Assembly: GCA_015232465.1 (NCBI GenBank)
Contig: JADFZO010000008.1
Location: 1-60,043, forward strand
Origin: Desulfamplus sp.
GTDB taxonomy: Bacteria; Desulfobacterota; Desulfobacteria; Desulfobacterales; Desulfobacteraceae
DNA length: 60,043 nt
Direction: 5' to 3'
The position numbers and the translations under genes were made by a program. Under the pieces are notes generated by a model, which did not search any database, had not been told where the DNA came from, and saw only the letters and a program-made list of their open reading frames with translations. Of this stretch, positions 27,601 through 34,938 are shown piece after piece; the first letter of the stretch is position 1; the number at the start of each line of letters is the position of its first letter.

Positions 27601-29113
27601 CTATAAAACTTCCAGTTCCAGCAGCACAGACAGTGTTCATAAATGATGATGTTACAACTCCATTTTTCATGGTTGTAAACTTTGCATCTTGCCCACCAAT
27701 CTCTATTATTGTATCGACTTGAGCGTTCAGCTCGTATGCAGCTCTTGAGTGTGCTGTTATCTCATCTAAAACTAAATCAGCCCCTATTATTCCAGCAGAT
27801 AGCTTTCTTCCAGAGCCAGTTGTTCCGCACCCAATTATCTTAATATCTAAATTGTAGTCAGATATAAAATTATCAATAGATTTAAAGATTGCTTGAGCCG
27901 CCTGCACTGGTCTTGAAGCTGTCCTTGTGTAAAAGCCTGCTAAAACTACCCCTTTTTCCGTGATTATCACACCTTTTGTGCTGGTTGAGCCAACATCAAG
28001 ACCAAGATAACAAAATATAGCCTCTGTCTTAGATTCATCAGATTTATCAATTTTAGAGCTATTTTTTAAAATTTCTGGATTTTCGTAAATATCTATCTCT
28101 ACACCATCTTCTATGTAGCTCTTAAAACCTTTAAAATCAGGGTAATCAGATAGTGTAAGGGTCAATTCAGGGTAAAAGAATTTCTGTTTTTTCTCCTGCT
28201 CAACCAAAAGATCGTTTAAATTTGTGATACTAAATTGAGCAAACTTAGTATCAAAGGAGGCATCGTTGTTTGTATTGCTATTTTTAATGTTTTGCAGATC
28301 ATCAGCCATAGAAAGGGCTGCACCAATTGCACCGTAAAGGTGTGAGTAGTTATCACAGACAAGATGTTCTGTGTTATCTTCACCATTTAGATTTAGCTCA
28401 TTTGTCTGACTCTTTTGAATAAGAGCAGTAAGATGCTTTTTAACTGAGCTATTTTTAGAGACTCCTCCGCAAAAAATAATTGGTTTGTTCACCGCCTCAT
28501 TTGTAAATAGAGTGTTGTAGATATTTCTTGCAAGACCTTTGCAAAGACCATCGCATATCTGAGGAACAGAGAACCCCTCTTGCTGTGCATGGATAAGATC
28601 AGTCTTTGCAAACACAGCACAGCGAGTTGCAATATCTGGAATTTTAAGTCGGTTCTCAGAGGCAGCTTGACTTAGTTCTGCAGGGCTTGATAGTGCAAGT
28701 CGTTTTGACTGCTGATCCAAAAAACTTCCAGTTCCAGCGGCGCATGAAGTGTTATTTTTAGAGCCGCAGTAGTTACCAGAATCATCAAACAGACTTAGAC
28801 TAAACTTTTCGCCTCCAACATTAAGAATCGTCCCAACTTTTTTATGAAAATGGCGAGCAGCCCTTATAATTGAAACCTGCTCATCATAAGTTTGACACCT
28901 TTTAATAGTGGCGGGTGTTGAAGATGTTGCAGCAACATAGCTAAATTGGCTCAAATTTATAGCTGACAATATAGATTTAAGGGCATGAGGTATGTTTCCA
29001 TAGTGAAAAGCACTTGCACTGCACAAAATAGATTTATCATCACAGTTAATACCTGCAATAGAGACAGAGACAGAACCAACATCAATACCCAAAATTTTTA
29101 TATCTATTTTCAC
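24593..29113 (-). CDS. Double-headed 2-hydroxyacyl-CoA dehydratase activase fused to dehydratase-like domains (BadF/HgdC-DUF2229 type)
   Basis: A 1506-residue protein from a GTG start. Two ASKHA ATPase domains of the BadF/BadG/HgdC family lie in tandem. The first (about 5-275) has GIDVGSVSVS and cysteines C124 and C165; the second (about 367-630) has GLDVGSTSTKG and C496 and C534. In this family these cysteines bind a 4Fe-4S cluster at a dimer interface, so the two halves might build one internally. A CHICTNSC cysteine cluster (about residue 660) and DUF2229 follow, then a region like the HgdA/HgdB dehydratase subunits. The activator drives ATP-dependent one-electron transfer to enoyl/aryl-CoA reductases or dehydratases. 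The large-protein family is widespread in anaerobes and its substrate is unknown. No partner enzyme is adjacent. Confidence 0.88.
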   Translation of the reverse strand: MKIDIKILGIDVGSVSVSIAGINCDDKSILCSASAFHYGNIPHALKSILSAINLSQFSYVAATSSTPATIKRCQTYDEQVSIIRAARHFHKKVGTILNVGGEKFSLSLFDDSGNYCGSKNNTSCAAGTGSFLDQQSKRLALSSPAELSQAASENRLKIPDIATRCAVFAKTDLIHAQQEGFSVPQICDGLCKGLARNIYNTLFTNEAVNKPIIFCGGVSKNSSVKKHLTALIQKSQTNELNLNGEDNTEHLVCDNYSHLYGAIGAALSMADDLQNIKNSNTNNDASFDTKFAQFSITNLNDLLVEQEKKQKFFYPELTLTLSDYPDFKGFKSYIEDGVEIDIYENPEILKNSSKIDKSDESKTEAIFCYLGLDVGSTSTKGVIITEKGVVLAGFYTRTASRPVQAAQAIFKSIDNFISDYNLDIKIIGCGTTGSGRKLSAGIIGADLVLDEITAHSRAAYELNAQVDTIIEIGGQDAKFTTMKNGVVTSSFMNTVCAAGTGSFIEEQALKLGCPLSEYSSRTESVKSPISSDRCTVFMERDMNHFLSEGYSIDEVLASALHSVRDNYMTKVANEAKIGDTVLFQGATAKNRALVAAFEQRLKKPIHVSKFCHLTGALGVALTIKDMQTQVAFTISDEMPPKSKFRGFELWSRNIPVRQETCHICTNSCKLTIVEIDNETVAFGFLCGRDYGTEHYVAKEDNFHLLKARKKAVTLPYPYKIQHTFTIGIPAALHLVEDLDFWKIFFNYLGIKTISSERMKSPVTRGRSLANAEFCTPVTSAHGHVDYLMQKADYVFLPYYFENKNREKGGRRQYCYYTQYVPSVIAALANIKEERLISPVVKDLYTNFYTKIELYRALKKIANSDIKPSDDSIIRFFDDSIISFFDISSAYDKAMEWKKGAEGQLKTLYLDEIKTATDINVLLVGRTYTIMSESLNSKIPDIFSSLNIKSFFQDMVNFEAYDFTEIEPLLKEIHWEHASNILKATIIAAKSENLFPVYVTSFKCSPDSFGVDYFKKIMEAYEKPYLVLELDEHDSSVGYETRIEAAVRAFKNFRQHGRVKQNPNLEHINPKIETTLSPKIALPDNPLTFKTTLFGKKVIVPNWDSITCSFLAATLRGEGYDAILMEETDETIKQSLKTNTGQCIPLNAIASGYIQTILNQNLDPENCTLWMSKSEISCNIKLYPHHIKSILAGFNKNSGQSQEQNRKVMDRLERAGVYKGELSFSEISVRAALNAYFSYMFGGLLRALGCKIRPYEKVKGETDEAIKQAVRILNLAFEGRTTREDSLKIALSQFETIETFPRDNRPKVGIFGDFYVRDNDVMNQNLIHFIEEHGGEVITTPYYRFAKMIAESYFKKWFKEGKYFNLIANKAILTTMTQFEKRYYRCFEPFFNEPDHSYTDDFKSVLSNYGLLPEHTGESMDNILKVHYTTKRHPDLALFVQTSPSFCCPGLVTEAMSAKIERVTGVPVVSITYDALGGNKNRIIIPYLHQYQKANRAVSATYPFSRY

Positions 29114-29155
29114 CTTAAAAGGCTCCCATTTAAAAAAACAATTTCCTTTAAACTA

Positions 29156-29170
29156 AAGAGTTAAACTCTT
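29156..29170. promoter_or_regulatory. 15-bp operator-like palindrome between the activase and mlaE
   Basis: AAGAGTT-A-AACTCTT is a perfect 7-bp inverted repeat with a one-base centre. It lies 43 bases before the activase GTG and about 120 before mlaE. It could be a binding site for a dimeric regulator; no regulator gene is nearby. Confidence 0.3.
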
Positions 29171-29290
29171 GTTTGATCTAAAAATATTTTTGATTATCTC
29201 ATTCTACATTAAATTTGTAAATGAATCATGTTTCCTTAAAAATTCTTTTATAGTATATAAGCCCCAAAATATCTTAAAAACTACAAAAAA

Positions 29291-30097
29291 ATGTCAGGCA
29301 AACTTATGATAACAAAGAGCATTGAAAATATTGGGCAGTGGACAATTGGGCAGGTAGAGAGGATTGGAAGAATATTTATTTTTCTATTTACTGGAGTTTT
29401 TCATATCTTCACCTTGCCGTTGCAGATATTTAAAATTATTGAACATACATGGTTTATTGGCACAAAATCTATGGTTGTAATTGTGCTAACTGGTATTTTT
29501 ACTGGAATGGTGCTTGGGCTTCAGGGGTATTATACACTTATAAAATTTGGCTCTGAAGGTATGCTTGGCTCTGCTGTTGCTTTGACGCTCATTCGTGAGC
29601 TTGGACCTGTGCTTACAGCAATAATGATCACAGCAAGGGCTGGTTCAGCAATGGCTGCTGAAATTGGAGTTATGCGAATTTCAGAGCAGATAGATGCACT
29701 TGAGACCATGAATATAAACCCTGTTAGATTTATATTTAGCCCTCGAATTGTTGCATCTATAATCAGCTTTCCCCTTTTAACTGCCCTATTTGATGTGATT
29801 GGCATTTTAGGGGGATATGTTACTGGCTCTTTGATGCTTGGAATTAATGGCGGGATATATATTTATCGTGTTACTGACAGCGTTGTGATGGCAGATGTTA
29901 CAGGTGGATTTATAAAATCACTTGTTTTTGCTGTTGTAGTTACAACTATCTGCTGCTCTCAGGGCTATTTTACCCATCTTCAAACCAGAGGCGGTTTTGG
30001 TGCAAAGGGGGTGAGTTTTTCAACTACAAATGCAGTTGTGAACTCTTGCGTTTTGATTCTTGTGTTTGATTATGCGATAACCTATCTGCTGCTGTAA
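29291..30097 (+). CDS. mlaE: Mla lipid-transport permease MlaE
   Basis: A 268-residue ABC permease with an amphipathic N-terminal helix and about five transmembrane segments. Family markers are LIRELGPVLTAIMITARAGS followed by MAAEIGVMRISEQIDAL, which carry the coupling helix. With MlaF and MlaD it moves phospholipids between inner and outer membranes. It heads the mlaE-F-D-C-A operon, which diverges from the activase gene. Confidence 0.94.
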   Translation: MSGKLMITKSIENIGQWTIGQVERIGRIFIFLFTGVFHIFTLPLQIFKIIEHTWFIGTKSMVVIVLTGIFTGMVLGLQGYYTLIKFGSEGMLGSAVALTLIRELGPVLTAIMITARAGSAMAAEIGVMRISEQIDALETMNINPVRFIFSPRIVASIISFPLLTALFDVIGILGGYVTGSLMLGINGGIYIYRVTDSVVMADVTGGFIKSLVFAVVVTTICCSQGYFTHLQTRGGFGAKGVSFSTTNAVVNSCVLILVFDYAITYLLL

Positions 30098-30141
30098 AAT
30101 GCTCTTTTCTAAGAAAAAGATAAAAAAGGCTAATTTTAAAG

Positions 30142-30894
30142 ATGAAAGCTCCTTTGATTAAATTTGTAGATGTTAAAAAAAGTTTTGGTAACAATTATGT
30201 AATAAAGGGTGTCAACCTCTCAATATATGAAGATGAGATAACTGTTATTATTGGGAAAAGTGGCTCTGGAAAGAGCGTGCTTCTTAAACACATTATCGGG
30301 CTTATCCATCAAGATTCAGGAAAAGTAATCTTTCGGGGTGAGGATATAGCCTCTATGTCCCGCAAAAATAGAAAGGAGTTTAAGAGAAATTTTAGCTACA
30401 TGTTCCAAGAAAATGCACTATTTGATTCAATGACCATTTATGAAAATATTGCCCTTCCGCTCACTGAAACATCTCTTTTTTCAAAGCAAGAGATCAAAAA
30501 AAAAGTTCAAATGAGAATGGAGCAGCTTGAAATTCAAGGAACATCAAACAAATATCCTGCCCAGCTTTCAGGTGGTATGAAAAAGAGAGTTGCACTTGCA
30601 AGGGCGTTAATTACTGAGCCATCAATTGTTCTTTTTGATGAGCCAACAACTGGTCTTGATCCTGTTAGAAAAAATGGGGTTCATGCGATGATCAAATCGT
30701 ATCAAGAGATGTTTGGATTTACTGCAGTTGTTGTAAGCCACGAGATACCAGACATATTTCAGATAGCCCAAAGAGTTGCCATGATTGAAAAGGGCAAAAT
30801 CATATTTCAAGGTAGTGTAGAGGATATAATGGCTTATGACTCAAACGATGAGGTAGGCAGGTTTATTAACGGAGATGGGGATTTTATGGAGTAG
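30142..30894 (+). CDS. mlaF: Mla lipid-transport ATPase MlaF
   Basis: A 250-residue ABC ATPase. Walker A is GKSGSGKSVLLKH, the Q-loop lies in FQENALFDSMTIYENI, the signature is LSGGMKKRVALARAL, and Walker B is IVLFDEPTTGLDP. The GKSGSGKS and LSGGM versions are typical of MlaF/TtgA-type ATPases. It lies between mlaE and mlaD. MlaB, the small STAS partner of E. coli, has no gene here. Confidence 0.94.
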   Translation: MKAPLIKFVDVKKSFGNNYVIKGVNLSIYEDEITVIIGKSGSGKSVLLKHIIGLIHQDSGKVIFRGEDIASMSRKNRKEFKRNFSYMFQENALFDSMTIYENIALPLTETSLFSKQEIKKKVQMRMEQLEIQGTSNKYPAQLSGGMKKRVALARALITEPSIVLFDEPTTGLDPVRKNGVHAMIKSYQEMFGFTAVVVSHEIPDIFQIAQRVAMIEKGKIIFQGSVEDIMAYDSNDEVGRFINGDGDFME

Positions 30895-30932
30895 GGATAT
30901 TTAAAAACATCTTTCCTTAGGAAATAATATTT

Positions 30933-31397
30933 ATGAAAAAAAGATCAATTGAATTTTACGTTGGAATTTTTATGATTATTGGAATTGCATGTTGTGCATA
31001 TCTAATAATTGAACTTGGCGGAATTAAAGTTATCAATAAAAATGATTACAGGCTCTACGCCTACTTTAGCTCTGTTGCTGGTTTAAAAAAAGGGGCAAGC
31101 GTTGAGATGGCAGGGGTTCAGATTGGTAATGTTATCTCAATATCGTTAGATACAGATAGACTACTTGCAAAGGTTGAACTTGGAATCCACGAAAATATAC
31201 AGTTAGCTGAAGATGTTATGGCATCTGTCAAGACATCAGGTGTAATTGGAGATAGATACATTAATCTCTCTCCTGGTGGTTCTGAAACTAAGCTTGATTC
31301 AGGAGATACTATCTTTAACACAGAATCTGCGATTGATATTGAGGCATTGGTTAGTAAATATATATTTAATAAAGAAGATAAATCTGATGATAAATAA
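30933..31397 (+). CDS. mlaD: MCE-domain lipid-binding protein MlaD
   Basis: A 154-residue protein with one N-terminal transmembrane helix (about 8-28) and a single MCE domain. The domain shows YFSSVAGLKKGASVEMAGVQ, VKTSGVIGDRYINLSPGG and a C-terminal helix. MlaD forms a periplasmic hexameric ring holding phospholipids on the MlaE-F complex. The length is normal for the family. Confidence 0.94.
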   Translation: MKKRSIEFYVGIFMIIGIACCAYLIIELGGIKVINKNDYRLYAYFSSVAGLKKGASVEMAGVQIGNVISISLDTDRLLAKVELGIHENIQLAEDVMASVKTSGVIGDRYINLSPGGSETKLDSGDTIFNTESAIDIEALVSKYIFNKEDKSDDK

Positions 31398-31413
31398 AAA
31401 GGATAAAAAAACA

Positions 31414-32061
31414 ATGGAAAAACTCTTAGCATTCAATAAAGTATCTACTGCTATTTTTACTATCTTAACTCTTTTTATTGTTTGGTTACCCCCTTCAGTG
31501 CTGCTATCAGCAGATACTGAGGCTGAGATTGTATTAAGAAATGGGGTAAACTCAATTATTGATGTATTAAATGACCCTGCATTTGCAGACAAATCACACA
31601 AAGAGGCAAAAAGAGATATTTCGCTAAGTAAGGCTGAAGCTTTTTTTGATTTCAAAGAGTTTTCAAGAGGGGCACTTGGTCAAAACTGGAGGCAATTTTC
31701 AAGTGGTCAACAGTCTGAATTTACTAAATATTTTTCACAATTAATAGCCAATACCTATATCGCAAGGCTTGATGGTGAAAGCCTTAACGATATTAAAATT
31801 ACCTACCTTAAAACAGAGATAATTGATGCAACGAAATCTGGTATTGAGCGGGCAGAGATCTCAACTGAGGTGTTTCACAATAAAATCGCAACTCCAGTTC
31901 ACTACAGAATGATGAAAAAAAAGGGGGAAAGTTGGAAAATATATGATGTTAAGATTGAAGGGGTCAGCTTAGTTGGTAATTACAGAGAGCAGTATAGAAC
32001 AAGATTTAACGATCCACCTGATAAATTTATTCAGGAGATAAAGGAGAAAATTGCACAATGA
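31414..32061 (+). CDS. mlaC: Periplasmic phospholipid shuttle MlaC
   Basis: A 215-residue MlaC/Ttg2D protein with a signal peptide ending near SVLLSADTEAE. The mature domain shows FDFKEFSRGALGQNW and FTKYFSQLIANTYIARL, the family's lipid-pocket segments, and a late WKIYDVKIEGVSLVGNYREQ. It carries phospholipid between MlaA and the MlaFED complex. ATG 31414 is chosen because AAAAGGA lies upstream and the signal peptide begins there. The open frame extends back over mlaD without meaning. Its stop overlaps the mlaA start (ATGA). Confidence 0.94.
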   Translation: MEKLLAFNKVSTAIFTILTLFIVWLPPSVLLSADTEAEIVLRNGVNSIIDVLNDPAFADKSHKEAKRDISLSKAEAFFDFKEFSRGALGQNWRQFSSGQQSEFTKYFSQLIANTYIARLDGESLNDIKITYLKTEIIDATKSGIERAEISTEVFHNKIATPVHYRMMKKKGESWKIYDVKIEGVSLVGNYREQYRTRFNDPPDKFIQEIKEKIAQ

Positions 32062-32861
32062 TAACCAAAAACTATATTCGATTAACTGTGGCTATTTTGA
32101 CAGTGTGGTTTGTAGTTGCATCAACAACAACATGGCTATTTGCAGATGAATCTATAAAATCAGATAAAGTTTATAACCAAGAAAAAGACAATGATCTTAA
32201 TGCGTTAGATGATCTTTATGGCGATGATGAGTATGGCTCAACAACAAGCTATGATGCTCCTGTTGCTGACCCTCTATATTGGTTTAACTACGCAATCTTC
32301 TCTTTTAACGATAAGCTCTACTTTTGGCTCTTAAAGCCAGTGGCTCAAGGGTATAAGTTCATAACTCCGCCTCAGTTAAGAAATGGGCTTAAAAATTTTT
32401 TCCACAATGCACTCTTTCCAGTTAGATTTGTCAATAATATCTTGCAGGGAAAGGGCGAGGCTGCTCTTTGTGAGGCAAAAAGTTTTGTTATAAATACTGT
32501 TGGCGGAGGAGTTGGTTTTGCAACTCCTGCTCAATATATATTTAAAATAAAAACTTACAATGAGGACTTTGGGCAGACCTTAGGGAACTACTCAATAAAT
32601 GAGGGTTTTTATCTTGTTCTACCTTTAATTGGTCCATCAACTTTAAGAGACTCAGTAGGAAGAGTTGGAGACTTTTTCCTCTCGCCTACAACCTATATTG
32701 AATCTACTGAACTTACTTATGCAGTTAGTAGCCTTGAGGTAGTAAATGCTGTGTCCCTTAGAATTGGTGATTATGAGACACTCAAAGATGCAGCATTAGA
32801 CCCTTATGTTGCCTTTAAAAATGGCTATATTCAGATGAGAAGAGAGCAGGTTGCAAAATAG
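32058..32861 (+). CDS. mlaA: Outer-membrane lipid-asymmetry protein MlaA (VacJ)
   Basis: A 267-residue protein with an N-terminal signal segment (LTVAILTVWFVVASTTTWLFA). No lipobox cysteine is obvious, unlike E. coli VacJ. The mature part has an acidic linker, then the MlaA core DPLYWFNYAIFSFNDKLYFW, FVNNILQGKG, and NEDFGQTLGNYSINEGFYLVLP with GPSTLRDSVG. It removes misplaced phospholipids from the outer leaflet. Overlap with mlaC indicates coupling. Confidence 0.92.
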   Translation: MITKNYIRLTVAILTVWFVVASTTTWLFADESIKSDKVYNQEKDNDLNALDDLYGDDEYGSTTSYDAPVADPLYWFNYAIFSFNDKLYFWLLKPVAQGYKFITPPQLRNGLKNFFHNALFPVRFVNNILQGKGEAALCEAKSFVINTVGGGVGFATPAQYIFKIKTYNEDFGQTLGNYSINEGFYLVLPLIGPSTLRDSVGRVGDFFLSPTTYIESTELTYAVSSLEVVNAVSLRIGDYETLKDAALDPYVAFKNGYIQMRREQVAK

Positions 32862-32951
32862 TTAAGATAAGTTTTTATCAAATTGTAAAATTTAATTTTA
32901 ATTTTTTATATTTTTTTTAAGTCTATTTTTTTGAAAAAAGAGGAATAAAGA

Positions 32952-33194
32952 ATGCCTATATATGAGTATAAATGCAAAAAGTGCGGCAAAACTTTTGAAA
33001 AATTGGTAATTGGCAGTGATACCCCATCATGCCCATCATGCAGCAGCAGTGAGCTTGATAAATTGATGTCTGCGTGTGGTTTTATATCTATCACACCATC
33101 AGGTGCTGCTGGTGCTGTTCAAACAAAATCATCGGCTGGCACATCATGCAGCGGGTGTTCAGCAACAAGTTGCGGGACTTGTGGAAGTAAATAA
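32952..33194 (+). CDS. FmdB-type zinc-ribbon protein
   Basis: An 80-residue protein with the N-terminal zinc ribbon MPIYEYKCKKCGKTFE, followed by CPSCSSSELDKLMSACGF. The tail has further Cys pairs (CSGCSATSCGTCGSK). The family (FmdB/CxxC_CxxC_SSSS) is thought to bind zinc and act in regulation, without an agreed target. It lies 5 bases upstream of hemC and is probably cotranscribed. Confidence 0.88.
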   Translation: MPIYEYKCKKCGKTFEKLVIGSDTPSCPSCSSSELDKLMSACGFISITPSGAAGAVQTKSSAGTSCSGCSATSCGTCGSK

Positions 33195-33198
33195 AACA

Positions 33199-34203
33199 AT
33201 GACAAAAACAATTAAAATAGGCACAAGAGGCAGTCAGCTTGCACTTTGGCAGGCAAATTGGGTAAAATCTGAGATTGAAAAGATATTAGATGGTTTATAC
33301 AGCTCTAACCCAGTTTCTATCCCAAAAATTGAGATAGTAAAGATAAAAACCACAGGGGATCAGATAACAGATCGCCCTTTATCAATGGTTGGGGGCAAGG
33401 GGCTTTTTGTCAAAGAGATTGAGCAGCAGCTTCTTGATGGTCAGATTGATATTGCAGTTCATAGCATGAAAGATATGCCAGCAGTTCTGCCAGATGGCTT
33501 AATTGTTGGTGCAACTCCAGTGAGGGCAAATCCATTTGATGTTATCATATCGCGTGGTAACCTACCTTTAGATAGATTGCCATCTGGTGCAAAGATTGGT
33601 ACAAGCAGTTTAAGGCGTGCATCTCAAATAAAGCATTCTCGCCCTGATATAAATCCAATCTCCATACGTGGCAATTTAGATACACGTCTTAAAAAGTTAG
33701 ATACAGGAGAGTATGATGCTATTATTCTTGCTGCTGCTGGTCTCATCAGGCTTGGAATGTCAGAGCGGGTAACTCAATATCTTGATGAAGATACAATGGT
33801 GCCAGCAGTGGGTCAGGGTGCATTGTGTATTGAATCTCGCCAAAATGATGAAAAAATATCTCATATTTTGGCAAAACTTGACGATCTAACCACACGGCTT
33901 CCAGTTGAGGCAGAGAGAGCATTTTTAAAAAAGATGGAGGGGAGCTGTCATATCCCTGTTGCATGTTTTGGTAAATTTATAAACACAACTGATAGAGCTT
34001 TGTCATCTAAACTCACTTTAACAGGGCTTGTAGCATCAGAAGATGGGGCTAAGATAATCAAAGAGAGTGCAGTCCATTCAATGGATAAAATAGCAGATAA
34101 AGAGCTATCAGAGCAGTTGAAATTTGCCCAAAATATTGGAAACGAGCTTGCTGATCAGCTTCTTAATAAAGGGGCAAAAGAGATACTTGAAAGTTTAAAA
34201 TAG
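33199..34203 (+). CDS. hemC: Porphobilinogen deaminase (hydroxymethylbilane synthase)
   Basis: A 334-residue enzyme that condenses four porphobilinogens to hydroxymethylbilane. The N-terminus IKIGTRGSQLALWQANWV, the DIAVHSMKDMP loop and the KIGTSSLRRASQ segment are canonical. The dipyrromethane-attaching cysteine is C250 in MEGSCHIPVACFG. ATG 33199 is chosen; the frame runs back over fmdB out of frame. It starts the tetrapyrrole operon with cobA-hemD downstream. Confidence 0.96.
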   Translation: MTKTIKIGTRGSQLALWQANWVKSEIEKILDGLYSSNPVSIPKIEIVKIKTTGDQITDRPLSMVGGKGLFVKEIEQQLLDGQIDIAVHSMKDMPAVLPDGLIVGATPVRANPFDVIISRGNLPLDRLPSGAKIGTSSLRRASQIKHSRPDINPISIRGNLDTRLKKLDTGEYDAIILAAAGLIRLGMSERVTQYLDEDTMVPAVGQGALCIESRQNDEKISHILAKLDDLTTRLPVEAERAFLKKMEGSCHIPVACFGKFINTTDRALSSKLTLTGLVASEDGAKIIKESAVHSMDKIADKELSEQLKFAQNIGNELADQLLNKGAKEILESLK

Positions 34204-34212
34204 GAGATTGCA

Positions 34213-34410
34213 ATGTCATTAATACCACCTATTGAGACACTTGAAGAGCGTTATAAAGATATTATGGAAAATGAATCTGTTAAATCTCTATCTTCATGGA
34301 TTGAAACAAATTCAGATGATGAGTTTAATGAAGAAGAGTATTTATCTAAAGGATTAAATAGTATTGATAAATTTAAACAAAAAATGGACGAGGTATTATC
34401 TATAATATGA
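34213..34410 (+). CDS. Unknown small acidic protein in the heme operon
   Basis: A 65-residue acidic protein (MSLIPPIETLEERYKDIM...). The pattern is helical, with a run of Asp/Glu in the middle and hydrophobic spacing at the end. I recognise no family. GGAG precedes the ATG and hemC ends 9 bases upstream. Its last bases overlap the next start (ATGA), so it is translationally coupled to the 161-residue gene. A small acidic partner protein or antitoxin-like role is only a guess from size and coupling. Confidence 0.6.
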   Translation: MSLIPPIETLEERYKDIMENESVKSLSSWIETNSDDEFNEEEYLSKGLNSIDKFKQKMDEVLSII

Positions 34411-34892
34411 GTCCATTTATTCCAGAAGATATATTAAAAAGAGTTTCAAGAGAAAAAATTATACAACGCATATATTCATTGGAAAAAATATTTATAGAGA
34501 TGAGTAATTTTTGGGAAGGGACTTTTTTAGATGGCTATATATTACGGCACTGTGTTGAGAGTTATTTTTGTGATTTAGAGAGAGTCAAGCAATTTCATAA
34601 TATTAAATTTGCAGATTCTCATAAAAGAGCGGGCTTTATGTTAAAATGGATAATTAAACTTCGTCCAATACAGACAAGCCCTAAAATAAGACCAACAAAG
34701 GCTATTTTATTAGCCAATGAAATCTATTCAATTTTTGTAGCTCTTAATCATCTATCAATAGATAAAGATCAAATATCTAATGGTTATTATAAAAATCTGC
34801 TCTACACATTGCATAATAGAAACCTTGATGGTGAAATTTTATCATCATTGATGTATTTGCTTGAAAAGTCTGTTAATCAAAAAGTTCCATAA
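34407..34892 (+). CDS. Unknown 161-residue helical protein in the heme operon
   Basis: A soluble, mostly helical protein with no membrane segment and no motif I recognise. A distinct segment is AGFMLKWIIKLRPIQTS and the C-terminus is rich in Leu. The ATG overlaps the stop of the small acidic gene. Its A+T-rich codon use looks a little stronger than in the flanking hem genes, which hints at acquisition but does not show it. Nucleotidyltransferase-toxin or HEPN-like partners are conceivable, but no catalytic motif (for example RxxxxH or GSxxxxxxxxD) is clear. Confidence 0.6.
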   Translation: MSPFIPEDILKRVSREKIIQRIYSLEKIFIEMSNFWEGTFLDGYILRHCVESYFCDLERVKQFHNIKFADSHKRAGFMLKWIIKLRPIQTSPKIRPTKAILLANEIYSIFVALNHLSIDKDQISNGYYKNLLYTLHNRNLDGEILSSLMYLLEKSVNQKVP

Positions 34893-34938
34893 AAATAATA
34901 TTATAATCCATAAACAGATTTGTGGAGATTAGAAAAAA

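Noticed and set aside
31246-31413. Longer start for MlaC overlapping mlaD
   Set aside because: No signal peptide or conserved residues in the extension; ATG 31414 has a ribosome site and begins the signal peptide.
33076-33198. Longer start for HemC over fmdB
   Set aside because: Reads fmdB out of frame; the family N-terminus begins at MTKTIKIGTRGSQ.
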